A DNA stretch of 64,000 nt from DYQY01 sp964643725 (lineage in GTDB: Bacteria > Margulisbacteria > Riflemargulisbacteria > GWF2-35-9 > DYQY01). Every line of letters begins with the position of its first letter. Position 1 is the stretch's first letter. The DNA lies in assembly GCA_964643725.1 (NCBI GenBank), contig CAZXTL010000002.1, positions 117,271 through 181,270 on the forward strand. The letters run 5' to 3'. A program made the translations under genes and the position numbers. Below the pieces are notes generated by a model. The model saw only the letters and a program-made list of their open reading frames with translations, was not told the DNA's origin and ran no database searches. Shown here one piece after another: positions 16,142 through 24,917 of this stretch.

Positions 16142-17911
16142 CTACACCCTTTTTATTATCATTACTGTAAAATCATCATGAGCTGGAAGCCCCTCGGAAT
16201 AAACAAAAACCTCATCATATATTTTCTGCACAAGATCACTAGCAGAAAGATGTTTGTTTTTTATAAGCAACTTTTTAAACCTCTCTTCTCCATAGTCCTG
16301 ATGATAAATATTTCTGGCTTCAGTGACACCATCAGTAAAAACACAAGCGATATCCCCAACTTCCATAGAAATAACCTCTTGTATATATTCAGAATCTTTA
16401 AATGCTCCTAATGGCAATCCACCCTCATCAAGCACACGAAACTCATTTGTTTTATCTGTCAAATACAAAGGATTCTCATGCCCAGCATTTGAATAACAAA
16501 ATGTTTTCTTCGCATCATCTACGACTCCATAAACTGATGGTATATAATTTTTAACACTCTTATTAGCATACAAATTAAGGCTTATCTTGGCAAACATATC
16601 CGACGGCTCTACTTCTTCACTTACAGAGGTTTGCATCACTCCCTTAAAAAAAGCCATTATTAGTGCAGCAGGAATACCCTTTCCTACAATATCTGTCATA
16701 GTAATGCCCAACCTATTATCATCTAACTGAAAATAATCATAATAATCTCCACCTATTGCCCTAGCTGGCACAGAAGTTGCTGCAATATCAAAATTTTTAA
16801 GATGAGGCACTATTTTTGCCTGCATACTTTTTTGAATATTGTATGCTACCTGAAGGTCTTTCTGAACCATTTGTTCTTTAAGTGTTTGCTCATGTAGCTT
16901 ATTATTTTCTATTGAAGATGAGGCTAACGAGGCTATTGTTTCCAATATTGAAATATCATTATTAGTAAGTTTCTCTTTTATAAACTCGGTTCTTATTAAA
17001 ATAAGCGAACCTACTGTCTGCCCCCTTTCCACAAGTGGTATCACTAATAGTTCTGGCAATATAATATCTATTAATTCAGGGCTATTACTCTTTGCTACCT
17101 TTAAAGAGTCAAACTTCATTATCTTAACGTCCTTGGTTAAAACATCCATCAATGACCCTTTACCTTCTAGATAAATACGATCAACACTATAAGGGAAATC
17201 TACAATAAACTCACTTGATCTGTTAATTGGCTCAACTGGCATAGAATTCCAACTTGCTCGTATTTTAAAATCTCCTGTCTTTTCATCCTTAATAAGAACA
17301 CACCCAAGCCTTGCTTTGGCATGTTTCAAAACAATGTCTCCCAATATTGAGAGCATATCATCCAAATTAATTATGGAGTACATCATCTCTCTTGCTTCAT
17401 TTATTGCTTCCAACTTTTTATTAAGAAGAATCTTATATTTATTTGCAATTACAAAAAATCTTTCCTGAAACATCCATCCAGCAAAATCATATGTTTGTGT
17501 CTGCCAAGGAAGCTCTTGGTCTTGATATACCAACATTGCCCCGTGTAACTGCTCTTCAAGAACCATGGGATATACTTTGATTTTATCAAGCATAAACCCG
17601 AGATTATCCTTCTCTTCTCTCTCCTCAACATAAATTTGAATGTTTTTACTTGGAAAAACAAAACCGGTTGTGTTTTCTATTCTTTCAACTATCTTATCTT
17701 TTGCCATATTAAGAAGTTCGGCCGGATATTCACTTATCCCATATAATACTGCACGATTATATTCATTAATGGTAAGAAAGGCCGTAATTGGAGTTATCAT
17801 CATTCTATCTTTTAAGAATTTCAAAATAACGCTAGCTAAATCCTCTTCAGTCTTAGCCTGCTCAACCTGATCCTTTAAATGATGTATGTCTTCTAATAAA
17901 TTACCAATCAT
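16142..17911 (-). CDS. PP2C-type (SpoIIE/RsbU) serine phosphatase with GAF-like sensor
   Basis: The 589-residue soluble protein starts at ATG with GAGGAG 9 nt upstream. The N-terminal half (about 1-330) contains alpha/beta regions consistent with one or two GAF domains (e.g. LKHAKARLGCVLIKDE and SLILIRTEF). A short helical linker (about 335-355) leads to the phosphatase. SVPARAIGGDYYDYF and TMTDIVGKGIPAALIM hold the metal-binding Gly-Asp and Asp residues, followed by SNAGHENPLYL and CVFTDGVTEARN. It would dephosphorylate the STAS antagonist encoded downstream. The signal sensed by the GAF region is unknown. Confidence 0.93.
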   Translation of the reverse strand: MIGNLLEDIHHLKDQVEQAKTEEDLASVILKFLKDRMMITPITAFLTINEYNRAVLYGISEYPAELLNMAKDKIVERIENTTGFVFPSKNIQIYVEEREEKDNLGFMLDKIKVYPMVLEEQLHGAMLVYQDQELPWQTQTYDFAGWMFQERFFVIANKYKILLNKKLEAINEAREMMYSIINLDDMLSILGDIVLKHAKARLGCVLIKDEKTGDFKIRASWNSMPVEPINRSSEFIVDFPYSVDRIYLEGKGSLMDVLTKDVKIMKFDSLKVAKSNSPELIDIILPELLVIPLVERGQTVGSLILIRTEFIKEKLTNNDISILETIASLASSSIENNKLHEQTLKEQMVQKDLQVAYNIQKSMQAKIVPHLKNFDIAATSVPARAIGGDYYDYFQLDDNRLGITMTDIVGKGIPAALIMAFFKGVMQTSVSEEVEPSDMFAKISLNLYANKSVKNYIPSVYGVVDDAKKTFCYSNAGHENPLYLTDKTNEFRVLDEGGLPLGAFKDSEYIQEVISMEVGDIACVFTDGVTEARNIYHQDYGEERFKKLLIKNKHLSASDLVQKIYDEVFVYSEGLPAHDDFTVMIIKRV

Positions 17912-18001
17912 TAAGTTTAACTCCTCTTCATCCTTCTCTATTCTATATTAAAATATAAATCACTGAAATAGCTATCTTCTTTTACCTATGTCACATACTC
18001 C

Positions 18002-18030
18002 TTTAAGTTTATTTCTAAACCATATATAAT
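18002..18030 (+). promoter_or_regulatory. Putative metK operon promoter
   Basis: TATAAT (18025-18030) lies 17 nt downstream of a weak TTTAAG (18002-18007). The leader to the metK ATG is only about 35 nt, with AGGAG at 18060-18064. There is no room for a SAM riboswitch. Confidence 0.5.
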
Positions 18031-18072
18031 AATACCCGATAAAAAAAACTTTTAAACACAGGAGCAATAGAA

Positions 18073-19236
18073 ATGAGAAAAAGACATGAATGTGTATTTA
18101 CATCAGAAAGCGTTTCTGAAGGCCATCCAGATAAAATGGCAGATCAAATAAGTGATGCAATATTAGATGCTTGCCTTGCACAAGACCCTAATTCCAGAGT
18201 AGCTTGTGAGACTATGATTAAAACTGGAATGGTCATTGTTTCAGGAGAAATCACAACAAAAGCAGTATTTAATTATGAAGAAGTTATTAGAAATACAGTT
18301 AAAGAAATTGGGTACTGTGATTCCAGTGATGGCTTCGACTACAAAACTTGTGCGGTAATGAATGCTCTTGGACAGCAGTCACCTGACATCTCTCAAGGCG
18401 TAACCGAAGGCGTTGGACTTTATACCGAACAAGGTGCTGGAGACCAAGGAATCATGTTTGGATATGCTTGCAACGAAACCCCTGAGCTTATGCCTCTTCC
18501 AATTATGTTGTCACATAAATTATTACTCAAATTAGCTGAACTAAGAAAAACTAAAAAACTTCCTTACTTAAAGCCAGACAGCAAATCCCAAGTATCTGTG
18601 CATTATGATGAAAATGGCCCTAAAAGCATTGATGCCATTGTCATTTCTACTCAACACAGTGAAGATGTAACGCTAGAACAGTTAAGAAAAGACCTTATTG
18701 AAAAGGTTATCAAAACAACTATTCCTAAAGAATTACTAAAAGATATAAAAGATGAAAACATATATATCAACCCTACTGGTAGATTCGTAATTGGTGGACC
18801 AATGGGTGACTGTGGTTTAACGGGACGAAAAATCATTGTTGATACTTACGGAGGAATGAGCCGACATGGTGGTGGAGCTTTCAGTGGCAAAGATCCTTCC
18901 AAAGTTGACAGATCTGCAGCTTATGCAGCTAGATATATTGCTAAGAACCTTGTTGCTGCTGGTATTGCTGATAAATGTGAGATTCAGCTCGCTTATGCTA
19001 TAGGCAAGGCTGAACCAGTATCTATTTTTGTTGAAACCTTTGGAACAGGAAAAATTTCCGAAGAAAAAATAACAGATCTTATTTATAAATATTTCCCTTT
19101 AAAACCAAAAGACATCATAGATACCTTCAAACTAAAAAGACCTATATATGAAGCAACTGCTAAATATGGTCATTTTGGAAGAGATATCTTCCCATGGGAA
19201 AAAACAGATAAAGTAGACCTGCTTAAAAAAAGCTAA
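18073..19236 (+). CDS. metK: S-adenosylmethionine synthetase
   Basis: The 387-residue enzyme makes SAM from methionine and ATP. Visible signatures: TSESVSEGHPDKMADQISDA at the N-terminus (ATP-binding H18, P19, D20), GAGDQGIMFGYA (family signature 1), GGPMGDCGLTGRKIIVDTYG, and GGGAFSGKDPSKVDRSAAY (signature 2, P-loop-like). The length is typical (380-400). It is the first gene of a long plus-strand operon that continues into rimO after 12 nt. SAM is a substrate of RimO, which gives a functional reason for the pairing. Confidence 0.97.
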   Translation: MRKRHECVFTSESVSEGHPDKMADQISDAILDACLAQDPNSRVACETMIKTGMVIVSGEITTKAVFNYEEVIRNTVKEIGYCDSSDGFDYKTCAVMNALGQQSPDISQGVTEGVGLYTEQGAGDQGIMFGYACNETPELMPLPIMLSHKLLLKLAELRKTKKLPYLKPDSKSQVSVHYDENGPKSIDAIVISTQHSEDVTLEQLRKDLIEKVIKTTIPKELLKDIKDENIYINPTGRFVIGGPMGDCGLTGRKIIVDTYGGMSRHGGGAFSGKDPSKVDRSAAYAARYIAKNLVAAGIADKCEIQLAYAIGKAEPVSIFVETFGTGKISEEKITDLIYKYFPLKPKDIIDTFKLKRPIYEATAKYGHFGRDIFPWEKTDKVDLLKKS

Positions 19237-19248
19237 AGAGGTATTACT

Positions 19249-20541
19249 ATTAATATCGGATTTATCAGCTTAGGCTGTCCTAAAAATCTTGTAGACACAG
19301 AAACAATGATTGGACATATCGTTCAACAGCATACGCTTACCAATGAAATGGAAAATGCTGACGTTATGATTCTGAACACCTGCACATTTATAGATTCTGC
19401 TACAGAGGAAACCATTGAAAACCTTTACGACCTTCAAGCATGGAAAGAAGAACAAGCTGGAAGAAAAATAATTGTCACTGGTTGCTTTGTAGAAGAAAAA
19501 AAAGAAAGCATCTTAAACGAATACCAGTTTATAGATGGGATCCTTAACACAGGAGCCATTTCAAAAATAAACGAACTAATATCGTCCCTAAAAGAAACTC
19601 CGACAAAAATTATAGAAAAAAGAGAATCTAATCTAATAGGTCAAGATTGCAGAGTATTAGCAACTCCTCCTCATTATGCATATTTAAAAATTGGCGATGG
19701 ATGTAGCCATGGATGTTCTTTTTGCAAAATACCATCTTTAAGAGGTAGTTCGTATTTTAAAAGCCCTAACGACATAATCGCTGAGGCAAATATGCTAGCA
19801 GAAAAAGGAGTTAAAGAACTCATCCTTATAGCTCAAGATATAACAAGTTACAAATTTAACGAAAACTATCATTTATCTGAGCTATTACAAGACCTAGAAA
19901 ATATCAAAAAAATCGAATGGATACGTCTTCTATACCTTTATCCAGACAACATCAATGAGAATCTAATCAAAACCATCAAAGACTCAAAAAAAATTGTCAA
20001 GTATATTGATATGCCAATTCAACATATAAGTGATAAAATATTAAGTAAAATGAATCGAAAAAGTTCTAAGAAAAGGATAATAGACGTGATAAATCTTGTT
20101 AGAAAAGAATTACCAGAAGCAAAATTAAGAACAACCATTATTACTGGGTTCCCTGGTGAAGATGAAAATGATTTTGCTGAATTACATTCTTTTATAGATC
20201 AAACTAAGTTTGATCACCTTGGTGTTTTTGCTTATTCTGATCAAAAAAACACTGCTTCTCATAAACTGGAGGGAAAGTTAGATGAGCAAACTAAAGAACA
20301 AAGAGCTAAAATGATCATTAAGACACAAAAAACCATAAGCAAAAACCTGAACAAAAGTTACATAGGGCAAGAACTGAAAATATTGGTAGATAACATGAAT
20401 GGCGGAAGAAGATATTTTGATGCACCGGAGATAGACGGATTTGTATTCATTGATAACCTTCAACCAAAAGACATAGGCCAATTCAAAACAGTTAAAATAA
20501 AAAAAGCCCTTCAATATGATTTGATCGGCGAGATAACTTGA
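19249..20541 (+). CDS. rimO: Ribosomal protein S12 methylthiotransferase RimO, ATT start
   Basis: About 430 residues. The RimO N-terminal signature GFISLGCPKNLVDTE begins immediately after an ATT codon at 19249, which sits 7 nt after AGAGG (19237-19241). No ATG, GTG or TTG lies in frame between the metK stop (19234-19236) and the signature, and an ATG at 19306 would remove the first cluster Cys. Domains: UPF0004 (auxiliary cluster Cys in SLGC, LNTC and VTGC), radical SAM with DGCSHGCSFCKIP (CxxxCxxC), and a C-terminal TRAM domain. It methylthiolates Asp of ribosomal protein uS12. Its TGA overlaps the next start. Confidence 0.9.
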   Translation: MNIGFISLGCPKNLVDTETMIGHIVQQHTLTNEMENADVMILNTCTFIDSATEETIENLYDLQAWKEEQAGRKIIVTGCFVEEKKESILNEYQFIDGILNTGAISKINELISSLKETPTKIIEKRESNLIGQDCRVLATPPHYAYLKIGDGCSHGCSFCKIPSLRGSSYFKSPNDIIAEANMLAEKGVKELILIAQDITSYKFNENYHLSELLQDLENIKKIEWIRLLYLYPDNINENLIKTIKDSKKIVKYIDMPIQHISDKILSKMNRKSSKKRIIDVINLVRKELPEAKLRTTIITGFPGEDENDFAELHSFIDQTKFDHLGVFAYSDQKNTASHKLEGKLDEQTKEQRAKMIIKTQKTISKNLNKSYIGQELKILVDNMNGGRRYFDAPEIDGFVFIDNLQPKDIGQFKTVKIKKALQYDLIGEIT

Positions 20542-21053
20542 CGCTAGCTACAAAAATAACCCTTTCAAGAATCCTTGCCATTCCCCTCCTGGTAATCCTA
20601 TTGCTCTCCTTTGAGCTTCCATACCATAATGTATTATCATTAACTTTCTTTTTAATAATTGCTTTCTCTGATTTTCTAGATGGCTATATCGCTAGAAAAT
20701 TCAACCAAGTAAGCGACCTAGGCAAACTCCTTGACCCTCTTGCTGATAAAATATTGGTGACTACTTTGCTCTTATTTTTTACACAATATGGGAAAATTGA
20801 ATTCTATTGGACGGCGATTATTGTTTTCAGAGAATACGCGGTATTGGGGCTCCGTTCTTTTGCTGCGCTAAAAAATATTGTCATCAAAGCAGACATCTTT
20901 GGAAAAATAAAAACTGTACTACAATTCACACTAATATGTTTCCTAATAATGGATGTGCCTGGATATAATGCTTTGATAATTCTGACAGTTATTGTAACTA
21001 CTCTTTCTGGGATTAACTATTTTGTTAAAAATAAAGAGGTGTTTAATGGCTAA
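20538..21053 (+). CDS. pgsA: CDP-alcohol phosphatidyltransferase, likely PgsA
   Basis: The 171-residue membrane enzyme starts at TTG, overlapping the rimO stop (TTGA), with only a weak GGCGAG upstream. Several hydrophobic helices surround the diagnostic motif: D45, D48-G49, A52-R53, G62, D66 and D70 (DxxDGxxARxxxxxxxxGxxxDxxxD). This is the CDP-diacylglycerol:glycerol-3-phosphate 3-phosphatidyltransferase type that commits phospholipid synthesis to phosphatidylglycerol. The size fits PgsA. The position before cinA-recA is a common bacterial arrangement. Confidence 0.93.
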   Translation: MTLATKITLSRILAIPLLVILLLSFELPYHNVLSLTFFLIIAFSDFLDGYIARKFNQVSDLGKLLDPLADKILVTTLLLFFTQYGKIEFYWTAIIVFREYAVLGLRSFAALKNIVIKADIFGKIKTVLQFTLICFLIMDVPGYNALIILTVIVTTLSGINYFVKNKEVFNG

Positions 21054-21582
21054 TTTTAAAAATATTCTTACAGAAAAAGAACTAAACGATCTTAATATGC
21101 TCCCCTATAAAGTGTTTGATCTATTAGTAGAACAAAATCAAACCCTAACAACTGCAGAATCAGTAACTGGCGGAGATATCGCTACTTCCTTCACAAAAAT
21201 ACCTGGAGCTTCTAAAGTTTATCTGGGAGGCGTAATTGCCTATTCTAACTTATTAAAAGTACAAGAATGTCTCGTTGAACCTAAAACCATTAAAAATTAT
21301 GGCGCAGTTAGCTCACAAGTTGCAGTTGAAATGGCAAAAGGAATAAAAAGAAAATTTGGCTCAACCATAAGCCTTGCGACAACAGGATACGCTGGCCCAA
21401 AAATAGGCGAAGAACCTGTTGGAACAGTATTTACTTCTATTATAGTAAATGATGAACAATTAACACAAAAACATCAGTTTGAGGGTGATAGAGCAGATAT
21501 TATAAAGCAAACAACTTTTTCTGTTCTGGAAATCCTCAAATACTTGCTAACGAACAAAAATAAAGGAGGAAAAAATGGCTGA
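21046..21582 (+). CDS. pncC: CinA C-terminal domain protein / nicotinamide-nucleotide amidase
   Basis: About 178 residues from the ATG at 21046, with AGAGG 6 nt upstream; an upstream TTG at 21022 lies in frame within pgsA but precedes the Shine-Dalgarno and is unlikely. The protein is the stand-alone CinA C-terminal (PncC) domain: TTAESVTGGDIATSF, GASKVYLGGVIAYSN, YGAVSSQVAVEMAKG and ATTGYAGPKIGEEPVGTVF. It deamidates NMN in pyridine nucleotide salvage. The usual N-terminal molybdopterin-binding-like domain of full CinA is absent. It overlaps both pgsA and recA by 8 nt. Confidence 0.92.
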   Translation: MANFKNILTEKELNDLNMLPYKVFDLLVEQNQTLTTAESVTGGDIATSFTKIPGASKVYLGGVIAYSNLLKVQECLVEPKTIKNYGAVSSQVAVEMAKGIKRKFGSTISLATTGYAGPKIGEEPVGTVFTSIIVNDEQLTQKHQFEGDRADIIKQTTFSVLEILKYLLTNKNKGGKNG

Positions 21583-22567
21583 TAAATCAAATAAAAATCT
21601 TGAACTCGCTATACAAGAAATAGAAAAAGAATTTGGAAAAGGTTCCATTATGAAAATGGGGGAAAAGTTAAACCTGAATATTGAATCTATCTCTACAGGT
21701 TCGATTAAATTAGACCTAGCATTAGGTGTCGGTGGTATCCCTAAAGGCAGAATAGTCGAAATATATGGTCCTGAAAGTTCTGGCAAAACTACAGTCTCTC
21801 TACATATTATTGCTGAATCACAAAAAAAAGGTGGGGTATGTGCATTCATAGATGCTGAACATGCACTTGATCCTACATATGCAAAAAATATTGGCGTTAA
21901 TACTCAAGAACTTCTAATCTCACAACCTGACTGGGGTGAACAAGCTCTCGATATCGTAGAAACGTTAGTTAAAAGTGGATCTATTGATGTAATAGTTATT
22001 GATTCCGTAGCTGCCCTTGTACCAAAAGATGAACTGAACGGGGAAATGGGAGATAGACACGTAGGGCTTCAAGCCAGACTAATGTCTCAGGCTCTTAGGA
22101 AACTGACAGCCGTTGTCAGCAAATCATCTTGTGTCGTTATTTTCGTTAACCAGTTAAGAGAAAAAGTTGGGGTTATGTTTGGAAATCCTGAAGTAACTTC
22201 AGGCGGGAATGCTTTAAAATTCTATTCTTCTATACGTCTAGATGTAAGAAAAAAAGAAAGCATTAAAAAGGGAGATGTGTTTATCGGGACACTCACTAAG
22301 GTAAAAGTGGTGAAAAACAAGGTAGCACCTCCTTTTAAAGAAGCTATATTCGAAATAATTTACGGAAAAGGTATCTCAAAAACGGGTGAGATTCTTGATT
22401 TAGCCGTAGAATATAACTTCATCGAAAAATACGGAGCATGGTTTAGTTACAAGGAAGAGAAAATAGGACAAGGAAGAGAGAATGCTCAAATTTACCTTGA
22501 AAATAATCCTGAAATCCTAAAAACATTAGAAGAACAGGTCATAAGTAAATTAAAGAGCGAAAAATAA
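21575..22567 (+). CDS. recA: Recombinase RecA
   Basis: The 330-residue RecA strand-exchange ATPase has a Walker A GPESSGKT (65-72), CAFIDAEHALDP, Walker B VIVIDSVAAL, the L1/L2 DNA-binding loops around EMGDRHVGLQARLM and REKVGVMFGNPEVTSGGNAL, and a short C-terminal domain. All key positions are present, and no intein is found. Its start overlaps the cinA end, with an AAAGGAGG Shine-Dalgarno. No LexA/SOS box is evident because recA has no separate intergenic promoter here, so expression probably depends on the metK operon or an internal promoter. Confidence 0.98.
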   Translation: MADKSNKNLELAIQEIEKEFGKGSIMKMGEKLNLNIESISTGSIKLDLALGVGGIPKGRIVEIYGPESSGKTTVSLHIIAESQKKGGVCAFIDAEHALDPTYAKNIGVNTQELLISQPDWGEQALDIVETLVKSGSIDVIVIDSVAALVPKDELNGEMGDRHVGLQARLMSQALRKLTAVVSKSSCVVIFVNQLREKVGVMFGNPEVTSGGNALKFYSSIRLDVRKKESIKKGDVFIGTLTKVKVVKNKVAPPFKEAIFEIIYGKGISKTGEILDLAVEYNFIEKYGAWFSYKEEKIGQGRENAQIYLENNPEILKTLEEQVISKLKSEK

Positions 22568-22590
22568 AACAAAAAAGAAAGGAAAATAAA

Positions 22591-24126
22591 ATGTTAACAA
22601 CAATTTTGATAATAATCATTGCCATTCTATTGGTAACCGCTTATGTACTATATGTAAAAGACAACTCTATTTTTAAAAGAGAAAAAGATGCTAAACAAGT
22701 GGCAGCAAGAATACTAAAAGAAGCAGAAAGAAAAGCAGAGGATATAAAAAGAGAATCGATACTTGAGGCAAAAGAGGAGTTTTTGCAAAAAAAGAATGAA
22801 CTAGAAGACGAAGTAAAAAAGGAAAGAGATAAGTTCCTTACTATTGAAAACAGATTAATTCAAAAAGAAGAAAATCTAGATAAAAAAGAAGCAAACTTAG
22901 ACCTATTAACGAATGAAAACAAAAAGAAAGAAGAAGTTCTTGCAAAAAGAGATGAGGAAATTGATAAACTCTATCAAGAACAATCTGTAGTATTAGAAAA
23001 CATCTCTAAATTAAGTAAGGATGAAGCAAAAAAACTTTTACTAGATAACATGGAAAGAGAAATCAAATACGAAGCATCAAAAATGATTAAAGAAACTGAA
23101 GAGCTAGCACAAAAAACTGCTCTAAAAAAATCTAGAGAGATTATTGCAACAGCCATCCAAAGATGTGCAGTAGATAATGTCGTGGAAGTTACAACCTCTG
23201 TTGTTTCTCTACCAGGAGACGACATGAAGGGAAGAATTATCGGAAGAGAAGGAAGAAACATCAGAGCATTTGAAACAATGACTGGAATCGACCTAATCAT
23301 TGATGATACTCCAGAAGCTGTTGTTTTATCTGGATTTGATCCAATCAGAAGAGAAATAGCTAGAATAACATTAACTAAACTTGTTTCAGATGGAAGAATT
23401 CATCCAAGTAGAATTGAAGAACTATATAACCAAGCAAAAAAAGATTTAGAAATAACGATTATGGACCTTGGAGAAAAAACTGCAATGGAGGCTGATGTTC
23501 AAAATCTTTCTCAAGAAATAATCTATCTTTTGGGAAGACTAAATTATAGAACAAGCTATGGACAAAACGTAATGCAACACAGTATAGAGGTTGCACATTT
23601 AGCATCACTAATGGCACAAGAACTAGGAGTAAATGTGCGATTAGCTAGAAGAGCTGGCCTACTTCATGACCTTGGCAAATCTTTTGACTTCGAAAAAGAA
23701 GGAACACACGCTTTACTTGGTGCTGAGTTTGCAAAAAAACATGGAGAAAACGATGAAGTGGTTCACGCTATTTTAGCTCACCATGAAGAAGTAAAGCCAC
23801 AAACCATTGAGGCTATCCTTGTTGCAGCTGCTGACGCTATCTCTGCTTCCAGACCTGGAGCAAGAAGAGAATCTATCGAAGCATACGTTAAAAGGCTCGA
23901 GAATCTAGAAACGCTTGCTACATCATTCTCTGGAGTTGAAAAAGCCTTTGCTATCCAATCTGGCAGGGAAATAAGAGTAATGGTGAAGCCTGACATTATC
24001 AATGACAAGCTCACTCCGAAACTTGCGAGAGATATTGTTAAAAAAATAGAAAACGAATTAGAATACCCTGGGACAATAAAGGTAACTGTTATTAGAGAAA
24101 CAAGGGTACAAGAAATAGCGACCTAA
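22591..24126 (+). CDS. rny: Ribonuclease Y
   Basis: The 511-residue membrane-anchored endoribonuclease initiates mRNA decay. Order: N-terminal transmembrane helix (about 3-22); a long Lys/Glu-rich coiled coil (about 30-200); a KH domain with GRIIGREGRNIRAFE (about 215); and an HD domain with HSIEVAHLASLM, the metal pair H359-D360 in LLHDLGKS, and AHHEEVKP. Length is normal. Its TAA overlaps by 1 nt the ATG of the metallophosphoesterase gene (TAATG), the same rny-ymdB pairing as in Bacillus. Confidence 0.97.
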   Translation: MLTTILIIIIAILLVTAYVLYVKDNSIFKREKDAKQVAARILKEAERKAEDIKRESILEAKEEFLQKKNELEDEVKKERDKFLTIENRLIQKEENLDKKEANLDLLTNENKKKEEVLAKRDEEIDKLYQEQSVVLENISKLSKDEAKKLLLDNMEREIKYEASKMIKETEELAQKTALKKSREIIATAIQRCAVDNVVEVTTSVVSLPGDDMKGRIIGREGRNIRAFETMTGIDLIIDDTPEAVVLSGFDPIRREIARITLTKLVSDGRIHPSRIEELYNQAKKDLEITIMDLGEKTAMEADVQNLSQEIIYLLGRLNYRTSYGQNVMQHSIEVAHLASLMAQELGVNVRLARRAGLLHDLGKSFDFEKEGTHALLGAEFAKKHGENDEVVHAILAHHEEVKPQTIEAILVAAADAISASRPGARRESIEAYVKRLENLETLATSFSGVEKAFAIQSGREIRVMVKPDIINDKLTPKLARDIVKKIENELEYPGTIKVTVIRETRVQEIAT

Positions 24127-24917
24127 TGATTAAAATACTTTTCTTTGGTGACATCGTTGGTGAAATTGGTAGGGAAGCTTTTTATAGAAAGCTTCCCTCT
24201 CTTAAAAAAGAACACCAACCTGACCTTATTATCGTCAATGGTGAAAATATCGCCAACGGAAAAGGCATTACTCCTCACATTTATTATGAACTCCTTGATA
24301 AGGGTGTAGACTGTATAACTTCTGGAAACCATGTTTTTGATAATAAAGACATCATTGAACAAATGGAAGAATATACTCACCTAATTAGACCGCTCAATTA
24401 CCACAACACTGTTCCAGGCAATACGAGTTTTACTACTTCAATAAAAGACACAACCATAACAATAATAAATCTGTTAGGACAAGTATTCTTGCCTCCTATC
24501 GATAACCCTTTCCATATAACTGATGATTTCATAAATAATAATAACAGCGATATTATTTTAATAGACTTCCACGCAGAAGCTACTTCAGAAAAGAAAGCAT
24601 TCGCATACCATTTTCAAAAGAAGGTATCAGCAATAATTGGCACACACACGCATGTACAAACAAATGACGCAGAGATACTAGAAAACCACACTGCTTATAT
24701 AACTGATGTAGGAATGATAGGAGCTAAAAATAGCATTATTGGGATGAAACCAGAACCAGTTCTAAAAAGATTTCTAACCTCAATGCCAGAGAGATTCGCG
24801 CCACCTAAAAGAGATGACTACTCTGTATTAAATTATGTTGAAATAGTCATCGAAAAAAACGGAAAAGCAGTTAGTATTTTCCCTTTTTCACTTCTTGTTA
24901 AAAATGAACTTGGGTAA
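24126..24917 (+). CDS. ymdB: YmdB-family metallophosphoesterase
   Basis: The 263-residue calcineurin-like phosphoesterase (TIGR00282) has metal-binding motifs FGDIVGEIGR, VNGENIANGKGIT, SGNHVFDNKD, LIDFHAEATSEKKA and GTHTHVQTND, and a C-terminal YITDVGMIGA. In Bacillus YmdB hydrolyses cyclic nucleotides and affects biofilm and motility genes. It is translationally coupled to rny. A perfect 11-bp inverted repeat lies within its first 75 nt. It ends inside the convergent fliM gene (20-nt overlap) with no terminator between. Confidence 0.94.
   Translation: MIKILFFGDIVGEIGREAFYRKLPSLKKEHQPDLIIVNGENIANGKGITPHIYYELLDKGVDCITSGNHVFDNKDIIEQMEEYTHLIRPLNYHNTVPGNTSFTTSIKDTTITIINLLGQVFLPPIDNPFHITDDFINNNNSDIILIDFHAEATSEKKAFAYHFQKKVSAIIGTHTHVQTNDAEILENHTAYITDVGMIGAKNSIIGMKPEPVLKRFLTSMPERFAPPKRDDYSVLNYVEIVIEKNGKAVSIFPFSLLVKNELG
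24171..24198 (+). promoter_or_regulatory. Perfect 11-bp hairpin inside the ymdB 5' coding region
   Basis: AGGGAAGCTTT (24171-24181) and its exact complement AAAGCTTCCCT (24188-24198) enclose a 6-nt loop. It is not followed by a U-run, so it is not a standard terminator. It begins 45 nt after the coupled start codon and could influence translation or RNA cleavage. Confidence 0.55.

Noticed and set aside
17912..18072. SAM riboswitch upstream of metK
   Set aside because: The leader between the likely -10 and the metK start is only about 35 nt and shows no multi-helix structure.
19306..20541. rimO starting at the ATG at 19306
   Set aside because: It would remove the conserved SLGCPKN segment and a cluster-binding cysteine that are clearly encoded just upstream.
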